DNA from: Riptortus pedestris
Lineage: Eukaryota; Arthropoda; Insecta; Hemiptera; Alydidae
Assembly (NCBI GenBank): GCA_019009955.1
Contig: CM032230.1
Location: 6,976,001 to 7,040,000, forward strand
DNA: 64,000 nt
Reading direction: 5' to 3'
Part shown: positions 1 through 8,969 of the stretch, in pieces
How positions within the stretch are numbered: position 1 is the stretch's first letter
How the letters are laid out: each line of letters begins with the position of its first letter
The notes under the pieces: generated by a model
Database searches by the model: none
What the model was told of the DNA's origin: nothing
Seen by the model: the letters and a program-made list of their open reading frames with translations, nothing else
Program-made: the position numbers and the translations under genes

Positions 1-594
1 CCACATAAACCCTTTTCAATTGAGCAGATTGATTTTTAGCCATATTATTGCAATGGTTTTTACATAATGCGTGGTTATAATTGCTATGTTACAAAAAGCC
101 TTGCCTTATTAAATTCGTCGTGAACTCTTATTTCATTTTATAAATTATTGTTGCTTCCAGTACACTTTAAGGGTGTTATAACAAATCAAAAACTGGCTTA
201 AAAGGTTTTTAAAATTCCTCTAATTTTTTTTTTTTCCATTGAGCTGAAAATAATTTTATTTAATTGAATTCACAAATCGCTTGTATTTGCTTGAAAAAAT
301 ACCACTTGGCATGCTTTTAGGAGTATATTGTCTTATTAACAACGTCGTCAGATCTTGCCTAAACTTTCCTATTCGTTAAATATTTTACTTTTAGTGTTAA
401 CACCCCCCGCACTTTTAGGTGCGGAAGACCTCCCGCGGACCTTTCCCAACTACGTACGGTGTAAAACGCCTCCTCCTCTACGCAATTGACGCAGCCATTC
501 ACGTTCGAAAAAATAGTTAAATACGTGTTTTTCTTGTCTAAATATTTTAACGGTCCTTTTTCGTTTTGGACTATCTACTCTTCATTGCTGTATA
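1..594. other. No gene recognised
   Basis: AT-rich DNA with no supportable coding region. The only local structure seen is a small hairpin, CCGCAC at 407-412 pairing with GTGCGG at 419-424. It may be upstream sequence of the broken ORF that follows. Confidence 0.4.
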
Positions 595-1262
595 ATGATC
601 ATTTATTGCATTCTCCACATTAATATCGATTATATTTTAAATCGTGGAGTGTTCGGTCCCAAGTTCATAAAGATCTTCACAAACAATGAAAAACGAAAAT
701 CATTATTGATTTTAGGAAAAATGGGATTAATCGTTGACCAATTGAACCAAGGATTGGGTACATCTAATGACGGAAACACGGCGCGTAAGTTTTTTGCGTT
801 TCCTCACATTTCGGGGTCAATCACAGGAATAGATGTAAATTTAATTAAACGGTTTTCTATTATTTTGCAAGCAATATCGTCCAACGCTTTGATCATTACT
901 GAAAAGTTTGAAAAGTTTACAAGAGAAACAGCTGAGATATTTGTGGATTTGTATGGATGGTATTACATGCCAGTAACAGTTACAAACTGTTAATACATGG
1001 CCCCGAAATAGTCAAACACGCTATTTTACCAATTGGTATGCTCTCAGAAGATGCTCAGGAGGCTAACCATAAATACTTCCGCGCATACAGAGAAATTTTT
1101 TCAAGAAAATTTTCAAGGACGGCTACCAACAGAGATGCTCTGAATAATTTGTTAATTAATTCAGACCCTTTAATATCACATTTAAGGCCAACACTTAACA
1201 ACGATAGCGATCGCTTAGAAACAATATCTTCGGAAGTAAAAGAACTTCTAATTGAAAAATAA
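595..1262 (+). pseudogene. Frameshifted ORF, repeat-derived protein of unknown function
   Basis: Two overlapping open frames (595-993 and 957-1262) appear to be one protein broken by a single indel near 970-990: the first frame reaches YGWYYMPVTV and the second continues from KLLIHGPEIV. Together they would give about 215 residues and end at a normal stop. Visible traits are GLGTSNDGNTARKFF early, and HGPEIV, LPIGMLSEDAQEANHKYF and a Lys/Arg-rich stretch later. No signal peptide, membrane segment or nucleotide-binding motif is seen. From memory the LPIGMLSE-AQE pattern recurs in multi-copy, transposon-associated proteins of arthropods and cnidarians, but I cannot name the family. It lies alone in AT-rich DNA, next to a repeat-rich zone, with no promoter or splice context that I could define. 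Confidence 0.45.
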
Positions 1263-1699
1263 AAAACATTTGAAATTTTAGAAATGTTAGATATTCTTCC
1301 AGCTTACAAATTCTCATTATTAAATTAAATACATAGATTTTTTTTTTTTTAATTTTTATTCTAGATATACATATTTTTTGTTTACAATTTTAGTATTGCT
1401 TTTGTAAACTTCAATTTATTAAAAAATAAAAATTTATAACACATATGTTGATATTATGTGTCTACAAATCACAATTCTCTAATTAGTAAGCGATACATAA
1501 TCTGTATGTACACATTTAAAATTCATCCTACCGTTATATCGCATCTGGCAAAATTGCTTAAAAAATTGCTGATGAGGTAGTTCAATAGAGTATTGGATGT
1601 GCTTTAAAATGACACCAGAATCAATATTCTAGGAGCAGTAGAAACGGAGATATTAATGAATGTCCGGCTTACCCTATCACTCGCTCCAGTGTGCGCTAG
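1263..1699. other. AT-rich, no gene recognised
   Basis: Long A/T runs and no supportable coding or RNA feature. It may include the 3' part of the repeat that carried the broken ORF upstream. Confidence 0.35.
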
Positions 1700-1709
1700 G
1701 GCGTTAACA

Positions 1710-1782
<73 letters not shown>

Positions 1783-1857
1783 TTTTGAACGGACCTCATT
1801 TTCGTCATCTCCTGGGTTGCATCGATGGACATTTGAAGAAAATTTCGAAAATCGCGT
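1700..1857 (-). mobile_element. H1 repeat, end-A fragment
   Basis: Reverse-orientation fragment of the H1 family: the conserved GCGTTAACAGAC, an (AT)n tract at 1713-1777, then the segment containing ACGGACCTCATTTTCG and CGATGGACATTTGAAG. It is cut off just before the terminal palindrome, where hAT-derived sequence takes over. Confidence 0.65.
1713..1777. repeat. (AT)n microsatellite
   Basis: Uninterrupted AT dinucleotides, about 32 units, at the standard internal position of the H1 family. Confidence 0.95.
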
Positions 1858-1941
1858 CATGAACACTACTTCAAAATGCACTACTTTTATAAGCGCTCAC
1901 TGAAGTTTGGCCTGCAACATGTCAAAGATTCTCCATAGCTG
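1858..1941 (+). mobile_element. hAT 3' terminal fragment
   Basis: The 84 bp match the 3' end of the hAT element at 13231-13783: GAACACTACT, a cTACTTTTAtAAGCG block, TTTGGCCTGCAAC and ATGTCAAAG. It is wedged between an H1 end-A fragment and an H1 end-B fragment, so the site is a mosaic. Confidence 0.55.
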
Positions 1942-2412
1942 ACTTAAACTAAGCAGATTTCCCTCGTGCTGGTATAACACATTTGTGAAATCATCTCACC
2001 ACATATTCTCTATTTCTACGTAAAATAGCGGGAATATTTTGAAATTTCGAATTCCCTCTCTCTAAACCTCCCCCACCATTATGGTCTTTATTGTTCAATG
2101 GAAAAATTAAATATTGAGTTTGGTGTAGAACAAATAAACATTTTCGAGTTAAGGACGTAAAGCCTTAAATAATGACGTCAACACACAACGTATTTGCATG
2201 TACCTACCTCATCTAGTAAATATGTGTTGAAAACGGACGTTTCGAATCCCACCCTAGATATCCTCACTAGTCATTGTCCCGTTTCTGCCAATATGATCCT
2301 TACAGTTCGCTGAATCCGTTGAATGTCGGTGAGTTTAGTGTAGATCAAATAAACATTTTCGAAACAAGAACGTTTCATCTTAATTTATAACGGGATCACA
2401 CAAGGAATCGTG

Positions 2413-2471
<59 letters not shown>
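1942..2471 (-). mobile_element. H1 repeat, partial copy
   Basis: Starts on the left with the end-B core ACTAAGCAGATTTCCC followed by CTCGTG, runs through the internal blocks (TTGAGTTTGGTGTAGA; AACATTTTCGA) and ends in an (AT)n tract at 2415-2471. The end-A part beyond the tract is missing; a Helitron 3' end (CTAG) abuts the tract at 2472. Confidence 0.6.
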
Positions 2472-2472
<1 letters not shown>

Positions 2473-3431
2473 TAGATAACCCGGCAAACGTTGTTTTGCC
2501 TTATAAATTATTTCTAGTTTCTAGATAAATTCTAGTGTAGACAAAAAGTAACTTACTTATTATAAGTGTGTAAGTATGTGGTATATGTGTGAAATAGGCA
2601 TCGAGCGCTATCAACGATAAGGGAATATGAAAATAACAAACGCCAAACAATATTATTTTTAAGTTATTATAGTTTATTTCTTAAAATTACATATCACATA
2701 TTAATTACGACAGTAACACTAACAAACAACATCAATCTTTTAATGCTATAGCGTGAACAATATTTTTTGTTAGCCCATCTTTAGCGAGCACAAACAAACT
2801 GGATGGTTTACCCACTCGAGAGCATGCTACGTACAATTGCCCGTGTAGAAATATGGTGTACTCAAATCTAAGCCACATAGACATCGTTTGGCCTCGGGAT
2901 TTATTGATTGTCATTGCAAATGCCAATCTAATCGGAAACTGAATTCGTTTGAATTGAATTGGCACATCTGTAGGTGTGATAGGAATCCGTGGTATTAATA
3001 TATTTCTAGTAAAGGCGCGGCAAATTTTAAGAATCTAAGATCAGTAACACTAAGCATATATCAGGATTAAACTGTAATAATAAAAATAAATGTTTATTTT
3101 CATAAAAAAAATGTTAGATTTGCCATAAGCTAAGGGAAATTTTAAGGGGGAAGTACAGTTAAAAACACTATAATTGATCAGTTATCAAGCGGGATGATAA
3201 AGATTAAATTACTAAATGGCTATAAAAAAATAGGGGTAGGTGATAAAAAAGTAAAAATTTAGGGTTGTATGTATTTTTTAATGCCACAAATATTAAGGGT
3301 GAACAACCCTTATCACTTATGGGTATGAAAAATAGATAGTAGCCAATTCTCAGACCTACTAAATACGCATATAAAAATTGGTAAAGCCGTTTCGGAGGAG
3401 TACGGTAACTAACATTGTGACATGGAAATTT

Positions 3432-3437
<6 letters not shown>
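2472..3437 (-). mobile_element. Helitron, internally deleted
   Basis: The left edge read on the minus strand is a Helitron 3' terminus: hairpin GGCAAA-ACAACG-TTTGCC, then GGGTTAT and CTAG, followed by T. A helicase C-terminal fragment lies at 2732-2965. The right edge near 3340-3437 (minus strand ATGTCACAATGTTAG, CCGAAACGGCTTTACC) resembles the common 5' end of arthropod Helitrons. The exact 5' TC cannot be fixed because the end runs into an AT repeat. Most of the Rep/helicase gene is missing. Confidence 0.65.
2732..3030 (-). pseudogene. Helitron PIF1-like helicase, C-terminal fragment
   Basis: The open part (2732-2965, 77 codons) encodes the last helicase motifs: FKRIQFPIRLAFAMTINKS followed by RGQT (motif V) and LYVACSRVGKPS (motif VI). 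Upstream, to about 3030, the frame still reads as IPRIP-like residues before degrading. It aligns with residues 424-510 of the long helicase frame at 57864-59399. Walker A and B and the Rep nuclease are absent, so it cannot support transposition alone. Confidence 0.8.

Positions 3438-3476
<39 letters not shown>
3432..3476. repeat. (AT)n microsatellite
   Basis: AT repeat followed by degenerate (AAAT)n; marks the 5' edge of the Helitron to its left. Confidence 0.85.
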
Positions 3477-3482
<6 letters not shown>

Positions 3483-3555
3483 ATAGATAAATAAATAAAT
3501 TTAAATAGATAGTAATCATAAAAACGGCTTGGTGTGCATTTGTCGGCGAACGGTG

Positions 3556-4130
3556 GTCCGTCATGCGGGGGCTGCGTAAACTAAGCAGATTTCCCACGTG
3601 ACGGTTTCCAGTAGATAAATCTGCCCAATAACACCTGTAGTAGTAAGGTATCTCTAAACCTATTCACGAGGGACGAATAGTTATGGAAACGCCCGCCAGA
3701 GCTCTCGGTGAAAATTCCCGAACATAGCCGACTCCTGCCGACGACACACAGAATACAAATATCTCGGTTAATATTCAAGATAGAGAATAAATGTATATAA
3801 CAATATTTATAGTAATTTTAATTTTGCAATATGGTTGGTTCTATACATTTCTTCGATCCGACTCCTAATAACGGAGATACTTTCGAAAATCCTCCCCTCC
3901 CGTTAACCAACTTGATCTTTCTTTTTACATAAAACGACTAAATATTGAGTTTGGTAACGATCAAACAAAAATTGCGACCGCTAGAGCGGTAACAGACAAA
4001 TATATATACAGTTTTGAACGGACCTCATTTTCGTCATCTACTAGATAGGATCGATGGACATTTGAAGAAAAATTTCGAAAATTCCGTCATGAGTACAACC
4101 TCAATAGCTGATTTCCCTTCTAATCTGCTA
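3556..4130 (-). mobile_element. H1 repeat, near-complete copy
   Basis: Both ends present. Left end B: GTCCGTCATGCGGGGGCTGC (hairpin degenerate), then AAGCAGATTTCCCACGTG. Right end A: AGCTGATTTCCCTT...CTGCTA. Internal blocks AACGGAGATACTTTCGAAAA and GACCGCTAGAGCGGTAACAG are in the usual order; the AT tract is reduced to a few units. About 575 bp. No coding capacity; short frames across it are chance. Confidence 0.7.
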
Positions 4131-4415
4131 AAAAATCTAGGATCTCTGTTAATATCTAATATATAGATAATATGTTTATAACAACATATATAGCTAATTT
4201 AAGTTGCAATGAGGTTAGTTATGTACAACCTTTTGATCTGACTTGTAGTAAGGGAGACATTTTAAATTTTCGAAATCCCCTCTTCTCCTACTGGTCTCAT
4301 TTCTTCTTCATTAACGAGCTCAGCCTTTCTTTTTGGTAAAAAGATAAACAAATTTGGTAAACCACGTCATGAGTATAACCTCAATAGCTGATGTCCCTTA
4401 AAGGAAATCTGCTAA
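4131..4415 (-). mobile_element. H1 repeat, fragment with end A
   Basis: Diverged internal H1 sequence ending in AATAGCTGATGTCCCTTAAA and CTGCTAA. Directly adjacent to the end A of the previous copy, so two end A's lie in tandem. Confidence 0.5.
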
Positions 4416-4758
4416 GAAGGAAAACACACTCTCTCACGTACTGCTGCACTGCGATGTCAGCCTGCTGTAAATGTTAGGTGACATTGGCGACAGGTTGACA
4501 CGAGATTGTAGCGGGATTAGCGTGGAATCCTTGCAGGCCCAAACGTTAATATCCGCTTCCACCCTCCAGCCCTTAGCTGGGGTCAGCATTTCCAGTTATT
4601 GCCTCTTCTTATTGCCCTCCATCCCTCACTCTCTCTAAATCCTCTCCGATCCGCTCTCAGAAATTCTCTTTGCACTTATTCCTTGACGCTGAATCACAGC
4701 TTCTATCTCGGGAACCAAATTCTCATGTTTTGGTTTCTATGATTTGATCTCAGTCGAT
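4416..4758. other. No gene recognised
   Basis: Unique-looking sequence with C/T-rich stretches near 4600-4700. No coding, RNA or repeat assignment could be supported. Confidence 0.3.
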
Positions 4759-5642
4759 GTTAGGGCGTGCGGTTAGCCTTTGTGTTAATAATAAGAAAGC
4801 ATTAGGCTGAAATAAAATTAATAAAAGAGATAATTTCCTCACCTTGATTATACCAAAGTATTTACTATTTTTCTGGAAAAGATGAGGGTGAAATAATACA
4901 AGCCACTATTTGAGTTCTCCAAAGAATCAAAATATATTGAATAAATTATAGTATATACACAACTTTTGTATTAATGAACCTTCTGATAGGTTAGAACTAA
5001 ATTATAATAATTTGAAACAATTGAAAAGAATACTAATCTAGGAACTAGCCTTAAAACTAATGAAAGAAACATTAACACTTAGAGATAAATCTGTTATAAA
5101 AACAAAGAAACTTTAACTTGTTTAATGAGGGCTGGAAAACATAGAAAGAAAAATAATGGTTGCCCTTTATTAAGTTTGTAAACTTTAGCGGCCAGCCTAT
5201 ACTTTATATACACTAGATAATGATTGAAATGTCCTTTATCATGAGTACTCGTTCGATTGTCAACGTCGATAATGCTAGCATTATAGTAAAGAAAGAGATA
5301 CCTTTGATGAAAGTATACTTTCCATGAGGCGGACTTTCCTTCCAGTGTTATTTGTGTTCCACATCAGATTCCTTCTTCTAACTGGTGCAGAATGTTAGCG
5401 GAGGCCTCTGTCTTCGATGCGGAGAGATCCTTTCTGAGTAAAATCGCTGTGAGAGCCGAAAAACATTCACCTTTGTGGAGCAGAAAAAAACTATGTGCCC
5501 ACACAGGAGCAATAGAACCAACAATGGCTGCCACCATCCTGTACACCAGCGCTGCAGTTTCCCATCTTAGCCACCGCCTTCTGCGACCTCCTGATGTACG
5601 GCCGGTTGGTGAACTAAGTAAGCGGGAGTACACGACTGAACA
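4759..5642 (+). repeat. R900 interspersed repeat, copy 1
   Basis: An about 884-bp segment that recurs inverted at 47806-48698. Shared edges are GTTAGGGCGTGCGGTTAGCC at the left and ACGACTGAACA at the right; shared blocks include GATAATTTCCTCACCTTGAT and GGAGGCCTCTGTCTTCGATG. Copies differ by many substitutions and indels, so short frames in it (for example 5392-5664) are broken in the other copy. Probably a non-autonomous mobile element of unknown class; a duplicated host segment is the alternative. Confidence 0.6.
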
Positions 5643-5705
5643 GTCGGTAAAGCTAGAGTCCTGAGTTCGATTCTCATCAGGGCAGTAGGAATTTATTGCT
5701 CTTTA
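5643..5705 (+). repeat. tRNA-like SINE fragment
   Basis: Contains a B-box-like GAGTTCGATTC at 5663-5673 followed by TCATCAGGGCAGTAGGAATT. The same B-box plus AGGAATTTAT tail recurs at 51864-51895, which suggests a tRNA-derived SINE head rather than a working tRNA. No cloverleaf could be closed. Confidence 0.35.
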
Positions 5706-5869
5706 AAGTAAGAGTTAGCGTTAGTAGACAATAATTTGCATATATATAAATCCTCTAATCGAAAAATTGTATAGAACTTACCCTATTGCAAATAAGTAAA
5801 TCCAATGGAAAGTATTGCAAAATCAATAAACCCCCACCTCCTCCTACTCACATCGTATTAACATTAAGT

Positions 5870-6395
5870 TGTTATATGAATCACTTTATTCGAAGCTGGA
5901 ATACCAATTATCGTTTTAATTTAACTTTTACTTTGTGTGGCACTTGGAAATACGTAGTGTGATGACGTCATCAAGTTAGATTTTGTGTTGTTGATCGGTA
6001 AATATTCATTTGATCTAAACCATACATCCTCGATAATTAACCGTTCAATTAACTCTAAATCTCATAGTCATTAGTCGCTGAAATCGGATAAAGAATAGGG
6101 TGGGGGGTAGATGTGGTGGGAATGCAATGATTCAGAATATCTTCTTTATTTTGGGTCATATTGAAAAGCTTTATTGATCCAATCCTGTTAAACTATTGAT
6201 GCTCTACCATTTTGTTGTACAGATTCTTCCGTAACTTAAATATTTAGGGAATTATTCTGCTTTTGTAATTTTTTTTTTAGACTTTAGGAAAACTCCACTT
6301 AGGTATACTCATCGGATTTTGACTTAGAAATAGAAAGTATATGGCGAGAAGAGGTGAATAGTGTGTGTTTCCAGCACGTGGGAAATCTGCTTAGT
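5870..6395 (+). mobile_element. H1 repeat, end-B half
   Basis: Carries the H1 blocks GAATCACTTTATTCGAAGC, GTGATGACGTCATCAAGTTA and GCTGAAATCGGATAAAG, and ends in CACGTGGGAAATCTGCTTAG. The terminal ACGCAG hairpin is lost. The end-A half is absent. Confidence 0.55.
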
Positions 6396-6934
6396 TCCAG
6401 GTTTATTTCTCAGCATGACAGGTTTATTTATAATCATCAGGGGATCGAGAGAGAGGATCTGCCAAAAGCACAGCACTTGTAGCTGATGAGTCGGAAGAAA
6501 GCTATTAATCGCAACGCCTCAGACTTAGTTCCGAGCGATTAACTAATGAAAAATGGCCCAATCACGTCTCGGGTAACGAAGGTTCAATCAGCTGTGAGGG
6601 CTTATATTTGATTTGTGTCGAATCGCTGTTCTCTCCCGCCTAATTTCACTTGCTGATGGGGTATCGATATTTCCCCCGGGAAAAAGGGAGATGTAAATCG
6701 AGTTGATGGGGGAGCCCCCTCACGTCATCATGGATTCATATTGGATTCACACCATCGATATATGGCTATCGATTCTTCAAATGCTTTCGCCCCCAGCTTT
6801 CGTATTCCGTTCGTATAAGAGGCATGGGAATACATAACTCAAAGTGTTCAAAAAATCTTAGTTTCATTCTTTTTTGTGGTAGTGGGTCAAGGAAATGGTA
6901 GAATGTCCACCTTAACTCTTTCCACTTAAGGACT
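6396..6934. other. No gene recognised
   Basis: No supportable gene or known repeat end in this stretch. Confidence 0.3.
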
Positions 6935-7318
6935 GAGGAGTCCGTAACTAAGCAGATTTCCCACTTGCTGGCCCGACACACTTCTCATCTCATCATTATT
7001 TATTTCCAAAGAAAAATAAAATGAGTATAAGTGGGAGGTCAATAAAATATTGATTACACGAGGTATTTACATGTAGCTCATCTGATAAAGATCTGTTAAA
7101 AAGAATACTAAAAAATGTCCTGTAAGAAGATGCTGCGTCTTTATGACTATTGATCTCCGATCTCTTGTTTAGCGAAGACTGATAACAATAAAGTATCAAT
7201 AACTCACTAAATAATTGGGCTACGAAAAATCTGTGGACCAATATTGTAGATCAGCAATATTATAACAAGAGTTGTTCTATAAACCTTTTCGATCCGACTC
7301 ATAGTAACAGAGGTTGGA
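6935..7318 (-). mobile_element. H1 repeat, fragment interrupted by an LTR element
   Basis: Starts with GTAACTAAGCAGATTTCCCA and proceeds through internal H1 blocks to TTCGATCCGACTCATAGTAA. At 7319 a TG...CA element begins, so the H1 copy was probably interrupted there. The remainder was not found on the far side. Confidence 0.5.
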
Positions 7319-7423
7319 TGTGATATTAAGTTACATGGTGTTGTGTTACTTAACCTAATGTTATTAGGTTCAGAATAAATATTGTTGTCGTACTGTTTAC
7401 ATTGTGATTCTTAATATCTTACA
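7319..7423 (+). repeat. Putative short LTR (105 bp)
   Basis: Begins TGTGATATTAAG and ends CTTAATATCTTACA, giving inverted ends TG...CA. It contains AATAAA near 7375 and is followed by TTGGCGTTACAGAATAG, a plausible tRNA primer-binding site. No second copy is seen downstream, so this remains tentative. Confidence 0.4.
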
Positions 7424-7802
7424 TTGGCGTTACAGAATAGTGAAATCTTTACGCCGGTAGGATAGTTTCAAGAAAGAAACACGAAACCAGGGAATATTTC
7501 ATTCGACCCCGAAACTGAAGAATGAGACTATATTAATTTGTATGGCAAAAGAAATTGTTGCGGTTACATCCAGGGGTAGATAGTAGTCTGTCAGAAGTAG
7601 AATCTTCTATTTTAAATTTAGAAAGGCCTGATGTAGTGTAAAAACAGATAGAATGTCTTAAAGTTCTCAGGGATGCTGTTTTATGAGCGGAAAGGAAAAC
7701 ATTCTTGGACTACTAGCAACAGGCGAGTATTTGGCTCATGAGGATGGCCATCACATGGGAAAAACGAGAGTTGTACAGCTGAGGGAAAAACATGTGGGAT
7801 AG

Positions 7803-8210
7803 TTGGGTATTTATCGCGGAAATGTAAACCAAAAAATATGGTGGGAGACAAGTAAGGAAGACCAGGGTTCTTGTAGTGGTGTTAGTCCACGTAGTTATGA
7901 CGAGTCAGACACGGAAGCAGTTGTCAGGAGTGTGGTATCCGGATCACAGGTAATGCTCAATGTACGCATTAAGGGCAAACCTTTCGAAATTGTAATCGAT
8001 TCGGGTGCGTTTTTGGCAATTATAAGTAAACAGGTATGGCGGGAACTTGGTTATGGCGTTGGTATTCCAACGTTAAGGGATATACCAAACCCGGTCGTAA
8101 CTCTTGGTAAAACTGGACGCTTTTGGGATAAGGAAGATCTTCCTGTAACATTTATTCCTAAAAATGATACATCCTTGTTGGGGGTTTTGATAATAGGGTA
8201 TGGCTTTTAA
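7803..8210 (+). pseudogene. Retrotransposon aspartic protease
   Basis: A 135-codon open frame (no ATG at its start; it continues an upstream gag frame). Residues 48-75 contain the catalytic signature IDSGA (Asp66-Ser-Gly-Ala) followed by IIS, and the end (LLGVLIIGYGF) resembles the second half of retropepsins, where a Gly-rich strand precedes the alpha helix. The family processes Gag-Pol polyproteins as a homodimer. Here it stops after 135 codons instead of running into RT, and RT sequence downstream is broken, so it is a relic. Confidence 0.7.
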
Positions 8211-8339
8211 GCTTCTATTACTGTCCGAAGCACGAGTATGTCTGCCTAAAATAATGATATAAACTGAGTTTGTGGAGGAATTGAACGTTCCATAGTCAAT
8301 TAGCTTCCAGAGGTATTAAGTCCCACGCTAGGTGCGATA

Positions 8340-8767
8340 ATTTCCCACAAAGTAAAGTTACACATGAAAGAAGGATCCAGCCCTAAGGTTTTCATGCCCA
8401 GGCCAGTGACAATAGCACAGTTATGGAGCAGGAACTGAACCGTCTTGCTATTGAGGATGTTTTGGAACGAGTAGATCCTACAGATTGAGTGGGCCTCGCG
8501 GATCGTAATATCTATTAAACAGAATGGGTGTATACGAATTTTTGCTGATTTCAAGGAAACTATCAACAAATGTGTTCAAACTGAGATGCATCCTTTCCCC
8601 GTTTTGAGGAAATAATGTACAAACCTCGAGGAGGGAAACACTTGTCAGTCATGGGTTTAAGAGCTGCATATTTACAGATGACGGTGGATGAGAATTCCAG
8701 AAAATATTTTGTTCCAGGTAAACACATTGGATATTTCAGTTTTAGGAGAATATGAACTTTTCCAGGC
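8340..8767 (+). pseudogene. Reverse transcriptase fragment, Ty3/gypsy type
   Basis: Three-frame reading shows RT landmarks in order: a SIKQNGCIRIFADFKETINK block (fingers; usual family form ICGDYK), CVQTEMHPFP, then in shifted frames GKHLSVM-like and LRAAYLQMTVDENSRKYF (palm motif A region). Several stops and frameshifts separate these blocks. The YxDD catalytic motif lies beyond the recognisable part. It follows the protease in the expected order. Confidence 0.65.
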
Positions 8768-8817
8768 AATGATGATATTAAAAAAAATTATCGTGTTAAA
8801 CTTAGTTGTTATGTTCA

Positions 8818-8969
8818 CAGGGTGAAATGAAATTACATCAGTTTGCCTTTATTTGTCGAAATTTCCTCTACCTTCCGGATCACCTCCACTTTATTTTTGA
8901 TGAATATCATTAATGACCACTGTCGCCATCTGATCAGTTGCCAAACTGGTGTAGTTTCATTTCACCCTG
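8818..8969. mobile_element. MITE with 28-bp inverted ends
   Basis: 152-bp element: the left arm starts CAGGGTGAAATGAAATTACA and the right arm ends GTTTCATTTCACCCTG; arms match at about 25 of 28 positions. No coding capacity. CAG...CTG ends recall hAT-type MITEs, but the flanking 8 bp do not match, so the superfamily is uncertain. Confidence 0.65.

Larger units (their letters stand above)
7319..8770 (+). mobile_element. Ty3/gypsy-like retrotransposon remnant
   Basis: Short putative LTR (7319-7423), then a decayed gag end with a zinc-knuckle-like CGIVGYLSRKC frame near 7793-7825, an aspartic protease frame (7803-8210) and a frameshifted reverse transcriptase region (about 8340-8767). Gag-protease-RT order fits Ty3/gypsy. 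No RNase H, integrase or right LTR was recognised, so the element is truncated and dead. Confidence 0.6.

Noticed and set aside
5364..5664. Overlapping frames of about 90 codons on both strands
   Set aside because: They lie in R900; the equivalent region of copy 2 (47833-48057) has frameshifts, so no protein is conserved.
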